From: Streptomyces sp. SS1-1
Lineage (GTDB): Bacteria; Actinomycetota; Actinomycetes; Streptomycetales; Streptomycetaceae
Reading direction: 5' to 3'
DNA: 64,000 bases
NCBI RefSeq assembly: GCF_008973465.1
Contig: NZ_WBXN01000001.1
Coordinates: forward strand, 1-64,000
Below are positions 1-9,331 of the stretch, in pieces. Each line of letters starts with the position of its first letter. The first letter of the stretch is position 1. The translations under genes and the position numbers were made by a program. Under the pieces are notes generated by a model that saw only the letters and a program-made list of their open reading frames with translations, ran no database searches and was not told where the DNA came from.

Positions 1-65
1 TGGGATCTGGAATGAGACAGGATTCCCTCTGAATACGTCCGGGAATGCGAGGCATTGTGGCTCAG

Positions 66-2555
66 ATGGAATTGCGTCCGCATCAGGCTGAGGCTGTCGA
101 TAACGTTGTTCGTATTCTCGGGACTCCGGCTGGTGGCCATATGCCGCCAGAGGGGCTGCGTACGCAGGTAATCGCCGCCACCGGCTCAGGGAAAAGCCTC
201 ATCGGCGCGGAGTCCGCACGTCGTCTTTCCGCCCGCCGTGTGCTGGTGGTGGTGCCCACCCTGGACCTGCTCACGCAGACGGCCGGCGCCTGGCGCCGGG
301 CGGGCCGGACGGGCGCGATGATCGGCGTCTGCTCGCTACGAGCGGAGGAAAGTCAGGGCCTGCCCTGCACGACCGACCCGGATGAGCTGGTGGCGTGGAT
401 GGAGGGGCTGGAGACCGTGACGGTCTTCGCGACCTACGCGTCGGTGGGCCTGCGGATCCTTCAGCGCGCGCACGCGGCCGGCCTCGGTGTATGGAGCCTG
501 ATGGTCGTGGACGAGGCGCACAGGACCAGTGGGGATGGTCTGAAGCCGTGGGCTGCCGTGCACGACCAGGCGCAGCTGCCTGCGGAGCGGCGGTTGTACA
601 TGACGGCGACGCCGCGGGTGTGGGAGGCGGAGGGTGAGCGGCCGCGTCTGGTGGCGTCGATGGAGGATGGGTCGCCGGTGTTCGGGCCGGTGGCGTACCG
701 GTTGTCGCTGTCGGAGGCGATCGGGCGGGGCATCGTCGCGCCGTACCAGGTGCTGTGTCTCGATATCCGCGATCCAGAGCTCTATGCGGCGCTGACCACG
801 GAGGCGACCGGCTCTGATGCGGTGCGCGGGGCGCGGCTGGCGGCCGTGCAGAGCGGGTTGATGCGCGCCGCGGCTGAGGAGCGGTTTCGGCGGGTGCTGT
901 CGTTTCACAGCCGGGTGAGCGAAGCCGAAGCGATGGCGGCCGCCGTGCCGGTGACCGCGGGCCGGCTCGCTGAGGACGACCCCGGCACCTACCCGCCTGC
1001 GGACCGGGTGTGGGCGGACTGGCTCTACGGCGACCACTCCCCCGGACACCGCCGCCAGGTACTGGACGAATTCGCCTCCGACTTTCTCGGTGGGTCCGGC
1101 TTTGAGAGCCGGGATGTGCGGGCGGAATTGCGGGTGCTTTCCTCGGTCCGTGTTTTGGGTGAAGGGGTGGATACGGCCGAGTGTGATGCGGTCCTTTTCG
1201 CGGATGCTCGCGGCTCGATGGTCGATATCGTGCAGATGGTCGGGCGTGCCCTGCGGCTGGATCCGGGGCGTGGAAAGCTGGCCACGTTGATCGTTCCGGT
1301 ATTCCTCGGGCCGGACGAAGATCCCAACGAGCTACTCACCTCTGATGCTTATGGCAGCCTGTCGAAGGTGCTCGGAGCCCTGCGGGCGCACGATGCGGAG
1401 ACGATCGAGGCTCTCGCCGATCCCCGTGTGCGCAGTGGCAGTTGGCGTCCCGAGGGCGTCGACGGCGACGGGCTGGTGCAGGACGCTGAGGGGGAGGACG
1501 GCCAGGAGCAGGACCTGGTTCCGCCGGTGGGGGCCGCGGCGGCGGGAGTGCTGCGGTTCACCGAGGAACGCGACCCTGCCGCCCTCACCCAGTTCGTGCG
1601 ACTGCGGGTCATCGACCCCGAGGGGGCGTATTGGCGGCGCGGTATCGAGGCGGCCAGGCGGTGGCTGCGCGAGACCGGCAGTACGGAGCTGCGGGTGCCG
1701 TTCACGTATGTCACGCCGGAGGACTGGCCGGGCGTGGGCTCGCATCCGCTGGGGGTGTTCGTCGCTGATCAGCGGAAGTACTACGCGGCCGGGGTTCTGG
1801 AGGCGTCGAGGGTGGCGGAGCTGGAGGCTCTGGGCATGGTCTGGTCCGTGCATGCATCCGCGTGGGAGGCCGGCCTGGAGGTGGCCCGCTCCTACGCCGA
1901 CACGCATGGGCACTTCCTGCCGCCGGCGTCCGCGGTGTGGGGCGGGGACGGTTTCCCCATCGGGGTGTGGGCCAAGAACCAGCGTGCAGCGGCCAAGAAG
2001 GCGCGTGAGAACGCCGTACGGCGCGCGAACGGGGAAACGGGGGTGTCCAGTGCCGGGGAGCTTTCCCCGGCGCGGATGGATGCGCTGGACGAGATCGATC
2101 CTGGGTGGTGCCCGGCGTGGGAGATCGGGTGGCAGAGGTGTTACCGGCTCACCCTCGCCCACGTGAAGGCTGGCGGGGCTCTCCCGGCCGGCACGGGAGA
2201 GGTCGTCGTCCAGGGCGAAGACCTGGGGACCTGGATCGCAGGGCAGCGCGCCGGGTGGGATCGGCTGGTTCCGGCCCAGCAGTGGCTCCTGGAATCCCTC
2301 GGGATCGACTCCGAGCAGGGGCGGGAGCTCCGGCCGGTGCGGCGGTCCCAGGACGAGATCTGGGAGCAGAACATGGCCGCAGCCCGCCAGTTCCACGCCC
2401 GCGAAGGCCACCTACGCGTCCCCCGCCAGCACCGCGAGGAAATCGACGGCAAGCAGCTCGGGCTGGGATCGTTCATCGCCAACGCACGCCGCCGCGCAGC
2501 CAAACTCAGCCCTCAACGCAAGGCCGCGCTGGACGCCCTCGGCATGCGCTGGTGA
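66..2555 (+). CDS. Superfamily 2 DEAD/DEAH-box helicase with helicase-associated (HA) repeats
   Basis: Probable ATP-dependent nucleic-acid helicase of the kind common near Streptomyces linear chromosome and plasmid ends. The protein begins MELRPHQ (Q-motif-like) and has Walker A ATGSGKS at residues 38-44, DEAH at 149-152, and MTATPR (motif III) near 179. Motif VI-like QMVGRALR lies in the second RecA domain. The C-terminal third carries three HA-type repeats beginning near residues 600, 689 and 766, each with the spaced Trp/Gly pattern ending in a conserved LG-W. An in-frame ATG at position 45 would add seven residues; 66 is preferred because MELRPHQ is the usual family start. It is convergent with the next gene. 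The helicase class is clear; its biological role is not. Confidence 0.85.
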   Translation: MELRPHQAEAVDNVVRILGTPAGGHMPPEGLRTQVIAATGSGKSLIGAESARRLSARRVLVVVPTLDLLTQTAGAWRRAGRTGAMIGVCSLRAEESQGLPCTTDPDELVAWMEGLETVTVFATYASVGLRILQRAHAAGLGVWSLMVVDEAHRTSGDGLKPWAAVHDQAQLPAERRLYMTATPRVWEAEGERPRLVASMEDGSPVFGPVAYRLSLSEAIGRGIVAPYQVLCLDIRDPELYAALTTEATGSDAVRGARLAAVQSGLMRAAAEERFRRVLSFHSRVSEAEAMAAAVPVTAGRLAEDDPGTYPPADRVWADWLYGDHSPGHRRQVLDEFASDFLGGSGFESRDVRAELRVLSSVRVLGEGVDTAECDAVLFADARGSMVDIVQMVGRALRLDPGRGKLATLIVPVFLGPDEDPNELLTSDAYGSLSKVLGALRAHDAETIEALADPRVRSGSWRPEGVDGDGLVQDAEGEDGQEQDLVPPVGAAAAGVLRFTEERDPAALTQFVRLRVIDPEGAYWRRGIEAARRWLRETGSTELRVPFTYVTPEDWPGVGSHPLGVFVADQRKYYAAGVLEASRVAELEALGMVWSVHASAWEAGLEVARSYADTHGHFLPPASAVWGGDGFPIGVWAKNQRAAAKKARENAVRRANGETGVSSAGELSPARMDALDEIDPGWCPAWEIGWQRCYRLTLAHVKAGGALPAGTGEVVVQGEDLGTWIAGQRAGWDRLVPAQQWLLESLGIDSEQGRELRPVRRSQDEIWEQNMAAARQFHAREGHLRVPRQHREEIDGKQLGLGSFIANARRRAAKLSPQRKAALDALGMRW

Positions 2556-2592
2556 AAGGCGGTCGAGCACGGGCCAAGATGTCACGTGTTGG

Positions 2593-4194
2593 CTACCACG
2601 GGCGGTGGAGTTGTGTGCGTTCTGCGGCGAGCTGGTTGATGAGGTCGGCGTCGTTGGGGGGCAGGGGCCGGCTGAGACGGTGCGAGACGTCGCGGTGGAG
2701 GCGTAGCGCGGCGCTGTCCCCGTCAGCGGCGAGAAGAGCTGACCACAGGGGGGTGTCAGGGGCGGTGTCGCTCTCCACGAGCGACAGCAGTTCCACCTTG
2801 TCCTCGTGGTCGAGGCGACCCAGCTGGTGCAAGCCGGTCTTCTGCTGGATTTCCGACCAGGTGGTGGTGCGTTGCTCGCGGGCCGCCTTCTTCAACGCAC
2901 CGCGGACGGCCGGAGCGAGTTTCTGCGCCTTCTCCACGCGGGCCTGGAGGACGGAGCGTTCTTTGGCCTCTGCCTTCTCGGCTGCGCGCCTTTCTGCTCT
3001 CTCGGCCCATTCGCGTTCTGCAGTTGCGCGCCGCTCTGCCCTCTCACGGTCCTCGGCTTCGCGCCTGGCGGCCCTCTCCTGCTCCCGGGCCGCTCGCTCC
3101 TGCTCCTGAACACGCCGGGCTCGGGCCTCGACGGCAGCGACGATCTCCCTTTCCTCTGCCGAGGCGTCGGGGTCCTTCATCAGCTCAGCGGCCTGCCTGT
3201 ACAACTCAGGGGCCGGCCGTTCCTGAAGCCGTTCCACGACAGCCCGCCGACGCCGTGCGCGCTCCTCCAGCCAGCGCTCACCGCGGCCCAGGGCGATGCG
3301 CAGCCTTGCCGCTTCGTGCGGTTCCTGGTCGGCCTCCAGGAGCCGCCGGATGGTCTCCACTGCGGGCAGGACTCCCCTTGGATGGTCACGCAGGGCGATG
3401 TCGAGACGAAGGAGCGCCCGCCGGACGGAATCGGCCTGCCGCGCCACGGACGCGGTGTGGGCGGTGGAGGGGGCTACGGTCACGATCGCCCGCCCCGCCG
3501 GAGCGGTCACCTGCTGTACAGCGGGGGCCGGCGCGTGGATGGCGGCGGGCTTGGTCGTGTGGAGCAGGTTCTCGGGGGTCAGGACGGCGTCGACCAGGCT
3601 GCCCCAGGTGGTGCCCTCGCCGGGGAGCTCGGTGCCGAATTGCATGGTGCGGCCGCCCTCGGGACGGTCGTCGAAGCGGATCCGGTGGACGTAGCCGCGC
3701 TGGGCAAGCACGCCCGGGGCCATGCGTACGCCGGGCCCCAGAATGGTCTCCCACGCCTCGTTGTTCCAGGCGACGGGTCGGTTTCGGTCGAGGTGGACCA
3801 GGAGTGACCGTCCGTCCTCCAAGCGGATCACCACAGCGGACCCGCGCGGCTCGGGGTAGGTGAACTCGGCAGCGATGCCGAGCTCACGCAGCCAGGACGC
3901 CAAGTGGGCCTTGGCGAAGAGATGGTCGGCGCTGTCCTTACCGCGCTCCTTGCGGCCGCACTGATGGCCTTCCCCGCCGCTTCCGTAGTGGGCGAAGTGG
4001 CAGATCTTGTCGGTGCACCGCCTGGTCATGAGCTGACGGCCACACCCGCCCTCGAACATGGTGCCGCACCAGATGGTGACGTCTTCGTGCTCACGCCGGA
4101 AAGCATCCAGTTCCTCAGGGGTCTCAGGACACAGAGCTGGCTCGTCAGAGTCCGGGCTGCCGAAGACCGCGGTACGGATGAGGCGCCTGTCCAT
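2593..4194 (-). CDS. CoiA-like cysteine-rich protein with a long charged coiled coil
   Basis: A 533-residue protein, function unproven. Residues 43-80 hold a cysteine/histidine cluster (C43, C51, C60, C65, HFAH at 66-69, C79) followed by a helical segment and a beta-rich region near 100-190. The HFAH motif beside zinc-type cysteines recalls the CoiA/competence-associated nuclease family; this is an inference from the motif only. Roughly residues 335-430 are extremely rich in Arg, Glu and Ala and should form a coiled coil. The ATG at 4194 is chosen because AGGAG lies just upstream; a longer open frame runs to 4269. It is convergent with the HA helicase, 37 bp away. Confidence 0.6.
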   Translation of the reverse strand: MDRRLIRTAVFGSPDSDEPALCPETPEELDAFRREHEDVTIWCGTMFEGGCGRQLMTRRCTDKICHFAHYGSGGEGHQCGRKERGKDSADHLFAKAHLASWLRELGIAAEFTYPEPRGSAVVIRLEDGRSLLVHLDRNRPVAWNNEAWETILGPGVRMAPGVLAQRGYVHRIRFDDRPEGGRTMQFGTELPGEGTTWGSLVDAVLTPENLLHTTKPAAIHAPAPAVQQVTAPAGRAIVTVAPSTAHTASVARQADSVRRALLRLDIALRDHPRGVLPAVETIRRLLEADQEPHEAARLRIALGRGERWLEERARRRRAVVERLQERPAPELYRQAAELMKDPDASAEEREIVAAVEARARRVQEQERAAREQERAARREAEDRERAERRATAEREWAERAERRAAEKAEAKERSVLQARVEKAQKLAPAVRGALKKAAREQRTTTWSEIQQKTGLHQLGRLDHEDKVELLSLVESDTAPDTPLWSALLAADGDSAALRLHRDVSHRLSRPLPPNDADLINQLAAERTQLHRPW

Positions 4195-4738
4195 CCTGCT
4201 CCTGTTGCTCCAGGTGAGTGACTTCTCATCATTGTGCTCCCGGGCACTGACAACAGGGCCGCGACGCACAGCAACGCACCACTGTCAGGAGAACGCAGTC
4301 GGCCCCTATGGGACGGCGGCGTTGGACGATGCGGCCCCCGAGCCGGGCCCCCGGGGGATGTCATGGCTGATCCCCCCGGGGGCCTGCGGCATCTATATGC
4401 CCTGCCAGGACGCGAGCGGATTCCCTCGCTGACCGGTGACTCGATCGGCCTCCTCACCCTGATCCTGATCACCGCGTGTCATGGGCTCGGTGCGGGTCCG
4501 GGTGCCGCTGGTCGCGCGGCTAGGCCGGTACTCGTGTAGCGGCCCGCACCAGCCTGCCTCGGATAGGGCGCGTCGTGTCAATGTTCCTGCTCCGCTGCGG
4601 GCTTGCGCCGCTAACACCTGACTCGATCACAGTGCGTGCCAAGGATTCTCCTGCTTTGGCACTGTCCAACCGCTGCTTGAACGCACCAGTGGGTGAAGCC
4701 TCCGTCTCTGGCCCGCCTTGTCTTTGTGGAGTTCCGAC
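4195..4738. other. Intergenic region, no gene recognised
   Basis: About 540 bases between the divergent CoiA-like gene and the small membrane-protein gene. Only short overlapping open frames without family features are present. It should contain both promoters; I cannot assign them with confidence. Confidence 0.4.
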
Positions 4739-5068
4739 GTGACCGCGCCCCTCATCCCTGACAGCCTCAGCCCCACCGCGCTCGCAGGCCTGGCAGTACT
4801 CCCCGTGTGGGTCGTGCTTGCCCTCGCGCTGCCTCGAGTGCTCACTGCGGTGAGCCAGAGCGTGAGCGAGGCCCTCGCGGCTTTCTCCCGCTTTCGTACG
4901 GAGTCGATGCGGCGCCGGCACGAAGACCGTCTTCTCAGTCAAGTCACCGGGGCGGCAGAAGGCTTGGGCCACCTCGAACGCGTACGCAAGGCCACCCCAC
5001 CCCCCACCGACGCACCGGCCGTCGAGACGGCGGCGCGGACGGATCCGCCGCCCGGATCACCTCCATGA
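4739..5068 (+). CDS. Small single-pass membrane protein
   Basis: A 109-residue protein not recognised as a known family. It has a hydrophobic segment at about residues 12-35 (LAGLAVLPVWVVLALALP), then a basic amphipathic region (SRFRTESMRRRHEDR) and a Pro/Thr-rich tail. The GTG at 4739 is preferred because GGAG ends seven bases upstream; a TTG start at 4718 would add seven residues. The topology (short outside, basic cytoplasmic part) is inferred from the positive charges after the membrane segment. Confidence 0.5.
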   Translation: MTAPLIPDSLSPTALAGLAVLPVWVVLALALPRVLTAVSQSVSEALAAFSRFRTESMRRRHEDRLLSQVTGAAEGLGHLERVRKATPPPTDAPAVETAARTDPPPGSPP

Positions 5069-5529
5069 CCGCAGCCGGTCCTGGGCGCCTGGGCGGACAG
5101 GCGGACAGTGGCTGCGCGTCGCGTTTGTAGGTCCGTATGGCCGGAGCAGGGGCCTGGCTCGTGGTGGAGGCCCGTCGCCATCCGACAGCTGGCGACGCTC
5201 TTGTCGCGTGGGAACAGCGGGAACAAGCCGATGATCTTCTCGGCCCTTTGTTTACGTTCGGTCCAGGGCATGTGGAGCGCAGAGCGGCTCGTGTTGTTGC
5301 GCCTTTTGATCGTTTTCGCGCGAGAGCGGGTCCTGGTGACGTGTGCTCAGGAGCCTGATCTGGCTGGTGAGTTCGTTCTCACTGCTGATCTGCGCGCGTA
5401 GAGGAGAGGTGCGGTATGTGTCTCGGAATTGACGCCTGTGGATGCCGCTACGATGGTTCCCACTCCTTCCCATCGAGGGGCCCGGCCGACTCCGCGCGGG
5501 TCGACCGAACCCGGGAAAGGAGGACGACC
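5069..5529. other. Intergenic region, no gene recognised
   Basis: No convincing coding sequence, repeat or RNA gene was seen. The last 15 bases hold the strong ribosome site of the following small gene. Confidence 0.4.
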
Positions 5530-5667
5530 ATGTCGGTCGAAAGCTCGCCCCCCGCGGGCGAGAAGGAGCCCGGCAAGAAGCGTTACCGCCGGCGGCTTAC
5601 CCGACTGGCGCTGAAGGCGGCCATTGCGGCTGCAGTTCGCGCGCTGTTCGAGTGGCTCTGGCCGTAA
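5530..5667 (+). CDS. 45-residue cationic/hydrophobic small protein
   Basis: A very short gene with a strong ribosome site (GGAAAGGAGG just upstream of ATG 5530) and a hairpin directly after its stop, so it looks like a genuine transcription unit. The product has an acidic/polar start, a Lys/Arg-rich stretch (KKRYRRRLTRLALK) and an alanine-rich hydrophobic end finishing FEWLWP. This is a small membrane-interacting profile; function unknown. The frame is open upstream to 5416 but the internal start has by far the best ribosome site. Confidence 0.55.
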   Translation: MSVESSPPAGEKEPGKKRYRRRLTRLALKAAIAAAVRALFEWLWP

Positions 5668-5674
5668 CGAAAAC

Positions 5675-5702
5675 GGTCCCGGCTGCGCCAACAGCCGAGA
5701 CC
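5675..5702 (+). terminator. Hairpin terminator after the 45-residue gene
   Basis: An inverted repeat GGTC-CGGCTG / CAGCCG-GACC with a short loop starts eight bases after the stop codon. There is no T-run, which is usual for Streptomyces terminators. Confidence 0.5.
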
Positions 5703-5983
5703 GCTTCTGGTCGGACAAGGTGCCGTGTGCTCGAACCGTGGCAGGGGAGGGCACGCGGCATCTTGGTTTTCTGCAACAGATGAGTACCCCCGGCCAGGGG
5801 GCGCATCCGAGCTTTTGGTTCCATGTGCAGGGTTGCACATGGCTCCCAGCATGGGGAGTCAGCGCTCTCATGCCAACCATCTTTTGCATCTCAACAGTAC
5901 CCAACTGAGGCTCCCGCCTACAATCAGGCTGCGGTATTACGCCTCACGCAGAGCCGCCTCACAAGGCAGCATGGTGAGCCTCC

Positions 5984-7177
5984 ATGCACTTAAGCAGTTC
6001 CACGATTGGTCAGGATGCCATGGCACGGGGTGTCACAGGCTTCGACGGCGCGGCCCTGAAGTCCGCCCGTTTAGAGGCTAAATGCGAGGAGCACGGCCAT
6101 ACGCTGACCGCTGCCTGCCTGGCACGCAGCGTCGGCACGTCCAAGGCACTGATTCTCAGCTACGAGAACGGCCGCAGCAGTCCCTCCCCGGTGCGCCTTG
6201 CGCAGCTCGCCGCCTCTGTAAAAGTGCCGGCCACCGCTCTGCTGACCAGCGACATCCAGCTCTGCGACCTGCGGGTGGCGCGCGGGCTGACCATGAGCGA
6301 GGTTGCGTCCAGGCTTGGGGTCGCAGTGAACACCTATCGCCGGATCGAGCTCGACGGAGCCCTGCCCAAACGGCGTGCCGGGATCATCTGGGACCTGGCG
6401 GGGGTCTTCCACGTGGATCACACCAGGCTCCACAGCGCTTTCAGGCGCATCCCCGCAGTCGAGACACGTCTGAGGCTCGCCACCTCTCTGCTGAGTGACG
6501 TGGTGGCGCAGGCGCTCAAGCCGGGGGCCTTCGCACCGGTCGAGGACACAACGGCCGAAGCGCACGGCCTGGCCATCCTGTTCCGGTCCAGGCCGACGGT
6601 CGTGAGCCGACTGCTGAACATCCATCTGTCGGACCTTCGCCAGATCGCTTCCCAACGGGCCCAAGTCCAGGCACGACTGGACTTCTCAACAGCCAGCCAC
6701 CGGTTCAACCAGCACTACGAGCGGGAGTTGCACAACCTGCAGGGCGAGATGGACAGGATCCAGCGGCAGGGGCCTGAACTCCTGGAGCAGTACCTGACTA
6801 ACCCCATGTCCCAGCAGTGCTGGCAGACCCTCGTGCAGCTCTACACCGCAGGACCGATGGGGATGGAGCCTCAGCAGTTGGAGGCCTCGACCGTCGCCTC
6901 GCTTGAGAAGATCTTCGACTACTACCTCATCGAGAGAACGCTGAGCAGCGTCACTCTCTCCGCAGGCGGCGTCCTCTTCTTCGTCGACACGCTGCCCTAC
7001 TACCGGGCCATCTATCCCATCCAAGGGGCTATCCGCCCCGACATGCAGCACTACGGCTGGCTTCCCTCATCCTTTCCGCGGGCTTCGATGCTCCGCCGGC
7101 ACCTGCGTACCGCGCACGTCCTGGGACACGACCCGTACTTCTTCTGGAACGACAGCCGCCTGACCAACCGCCGCTGA
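5984..7177 (+). CDS. XRE-type regulator with two helix-turn-helix segments
   Basis: A 397-residue DNA-binding protein. The first HTH covers about residues 22-75 (LTAACLARSVGTSKALILSYENG), the second about 88-135 (LTMSEVASRLGVAVNTYRRIE), both typical of the Cro/CI-like fold. The remainder is helical with no recognised enzymatic motif and may be a ligand-binding or dimerisation part. ATG 5984 has GGTGAG five bases upstream; the in-frame ATG at 6020 (preceded by AGGA) is a plausible alternative. Target unknown; it stands alone between unrelated genes. Confidence 0.7.
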   Translation: MHLSSSTIGQDAMARGVTGFDGAALKSARLEAKCEEHGHTLTAACLARSVGTSKALILSYENGRSSPSPVRLAQLAASVKVPATALLTSDIQLCDLRVARGLTMSEVASRLGVAVNTYRRIELDGALPKRRAGIIWDLAGVFHVDHTRLHSAFRRIPAVETRLRLATSLLSDVVAQALKPGAFAPVEDTTAEAHGLAILFRSRPTVVSRLLNIHLSDLRQIASQRAQVQARLDFSTASHRFNQHYERELHNLQGEMDRIQRQGPELLEQYLTNPMSQQCWQTLVQLYTAGPMGMEPQQLEASTVASLEKIFDYYLIERTLSSVTLSAGGVLFFVDTLPYYRAIYPIQGAIRPDMQHYGWLPSSFPRASMLRRHLRTAHVLGHDPYFFWNDSRLTNRR

Positions 7178-7277
7178 GCGACCACAGACACACGACACGG
7201 ACCTCCGCGTTCAAGCTCTGCTACCCGATGCCGTCCGGTGGTGGCAGGAGCGGCCCCGGGCGCAAGACCGGTCGGCG

Positions 7278-9011
7278 TTACGGGTGGGAATGACCCGGTT
7301 GCGGGCGCTGGAGGTCGGGGTGGCTGATGGTGCTGGCGTAGCGGTGGGCGGTGCGGGTGCTGATGCCGAACAGGTCCCCGAGTCGTTTGGCGTCGCCTTC
7401 GGTGGCGAGGGCTTCGTGGAGCAGGCGGTCGTTGCGCAGGGAGCGGCAGGTCAGGTGGGGGCCGAGGTGCAGGTTGATCCATCGGTGGCCGACGTGCGTG
7501 GTGGTGTTGGCGCTGCGGAAGTGTACGAACAGGTGCGGGTTGGCGGTGTCGGGCCAGTGCCGGCGGCGATGCTCGAGGTAGGAGGCCAGGCGATCGCGGA
7601 CCGGGTCGGCGAGGGTGATCGTGCGGCCGTCGACGTCGAGGCGGGCGCCGTGCAGGTGGGTGAGCTGGAGGTGTTGCAGCTGGTGTGCGGACAGAGCGTG
7701 GAAGGCGATCAGGGCGCACAGCAGGGCCTGGGCAGGGTCGGTTGAGGTGAGGGCGTGGCGGACGTGGTCCACGCGCAGCGGCATCGGGATGGTGGGGTCC
7801 GGGTGAGCGGTCTTGATCTTGCTGGCGGGGTTGGTGAAGACGCGGCGGTGGGCTTTGAGGACACGGAAGAGCGAGCGCAGACCCTGGCCCATCTGAGTGC
7901 GTGCGGCACCGGCTGCGGGGAGCACGGCACGGACGTCGGCGGGGGTGATCTCACGCAGGGACGTCTTTCCCTGGGCGGCCCACTGGGTGAGGGCGGGCAG
8001 GGCCCAGCGCAGGTGGAGTCGGGTGGTGGTCTCGGAGCGGGGCCGGCGCCGCGGCATGGTGGCGTGGCCGTCTCGCATGACGGCGTACCAGGCCCACACC
8101 TCACCGGCCATCGCGGCGGGCAGGTGGGTGATGCGTGAGGCGGCCCAGGCGGTGAGGGTGGGAACACGGTCGTCGTCGGCCAGGAGGCCGGCCGCCTCGA
8201 GGACGTCCGTGACGTGCGCGTGGGGCAGGTTCGCCTCCGTCAGAACCGCGAGGTCGTCGGCGGTGACGGCCGCGCCGGGAGCGGTGAGGAAGCCGAGAAT
8301 GATGGTGACGCCGGTCCTCACGCGCCAGGTCAGATCCCGGCTCCACCCGTGGCGGGCGGCCCGCTCGATGGTGAACCGGTCCACCCAGGCGGCCAGGTGA
8401 GGGTCGGCGCGCTCGGCCAGGCCCCGGAAGCCGCCGCGGCGGCTGAGGGTGCGGGCGGCGGTGAAGAGCAACAACTGGCGGTACGCCGGCGGCGGTGCCG
8501 GGAGGGGGCGAGAGGGAGCGGGCGCGGTCATCGCAGCGCCGCGGTGGCGGCTGGAGAACAGATCAGCGATGAACAGCTGCTGCCCACTGCGCGCGACCTC
8601 GCTGTAGGGGGTGCGCGCGTGCGGGCTGCGGATCAAGGCGGTCTGCTTGCGGCACAGCCGGCACACCCCGTCGGCGTCCAGGACCGCCGTATGCGCGCAC
8701 ACCGCGCAGGGGCCGATACGGGTGTATTTGCGGCACCAGGAAGCGCAGCCCTTGCACCGCCAGCCCAGATTCCGTGTCGCACCCCAGGCCAGGCAGCCGG
8801 TACACGAATCCGGCGGCGGGATCGCGCCCGGGTGGCAGCGCATGCACAGCCCCGCAGCCCAGAACAGACGGGACGACCCGCAGCGCAGACACGGCGGCGC
8901 CGCCACCGGCCCGCCCGGCCAGCACGTGAAACAGAACTCCACCCGCGCCATCGCCGGCGGCCGCACCCCACACACCCCGCACCTCGCCCTGGCACGCGCC
9001 GGACCTTTCAC
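7278..9011 (-). CDS. Integrase-like protein with four N-terminal zinc ribbons
   Basis: Third gene of a tightly coupled trio. The first about 145 residues contain four CxxC-x(11-12)-CxxC units (beginning near residues 12, 41, 70 and 101), unusual for a recombinase. The C-terminal half resembles a tyrosine-recombinase core-binding plus catalytic fold, ending with an LRNDRLLHEA helix and an ISTRTAHRY segment that could carry the nucleophile, but the first catalytic Arg position reads LSAHQLQHL and lacks Arg. It may therefore be a catalytically altered partner. The GTG start overlaps the HTH gene stop (GTGA), so translation is coupled. Zinc binding is strongly suggested by the sequence; recombinase activity is uncertain. 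Confidence 0.6.
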   Translation of the reverse strand: MKGPARARARCGVCGVRPPAMARVEFCFTCWPGGPVAAPPCLRCGSSRLFWAAGLCMRCHPGAIPPPDSCTGCLAWGATRNLGWRCKGCASWCRKYTRIGPCAVCAHTAVLDADGVCRLCRKQTALIRSPHARTPYSEVARSGQQLFIADLFSSRHRGAAMTAPAPSRPLPAPPPAYRQLLLFTAARTLSRRGGFRGLAERADPHLAAWVDRFTIERAARHGWSRDLTWRVRTGVTIILGFLTAPGAAVTADDLAVLTEANLPHAHVTDVLEAAGLLADDDRVPTLTAWAASRITHLPAAMAGEVWAWYAVMRDGHATMPRRRPRSETTTRLHLRWALPALTQWAAQGKTSLREITPADVRAVLPAAGAARTQMGQGLRSLFRVLKAHRRVFTNPASKIKTAHPDPTIPMPLRVDHVRHALTSTDPAQALLCALIAFHALSAHQLQHLQLTHLHGARLDVDGRTITLADPVRDRLASYLEHRRRHWPDTANPHLFVHFRSANTTTHVGHRWINLHLGPHLTCRSLRNDRLLHEALATEGDAKRLGDLFGISTRTAHRYASTISHPDLQRPQPGHSHP

Positions 9012-9331
9012 AGCGGCGGCACCAGACGCGTCCGGGAGAGCCCTGCGGCCGCGGGCAGAAAAGGCGGCGCGGCCGGCTGGTGGCCGGCCGCAGGAGCGAA
9101 GTGAGGCGGCGGGGCGGGTTCCTCCGGCACCAGCAGATCCGACGGCCGGCAGGCCAGCACCGCGCAGAAGACATCCAGATCCTCAAGGCGGACCGTCAGG
9201 GGCCTGCCCGACCACAGATGGGACATCTTGCCCGCGCTGACCCTCAGCCCCTGGCCGGCCAGCCGGCGGCGCATCTCCGCGGCCGTGACAATCCCCCGCT
9301 CGACAGCCCGCGCCCTCAGCTCCCAGCGCAT
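9008..9331 (-). CDS. Small XRE-type helix-turn-helix protein in the recombinase operon
   Basis: A 107-residue protein with a Cro/CI-like HTH: TAAEMRRRLAGQGLRVSAGK followed by LSHLWSG and LEDLDVFCAVL, about residues 12-60. A Pro/Ala-rich tail follows. Its ATG overlaps the stop of the upstream recombinase (ATGA at 9331) and its stop overlaps the start of the downstream integrase-like gene (GTGA at 9008-9011). This placement suggests a regulator or accessory factor of the recombinases rather than an independent repressor. Confidence 0.65.
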   Translation of the reverse strand: MRWELRARAVERGIVTAAEMRRRLAGQGLRVSAGKMSHLWSGRPLTVRLEDLDVFCAVLACRPSDLLVPEEPAPPPHFAPAAGHQPAAPPFLPAAAGLSRTRLVPPL

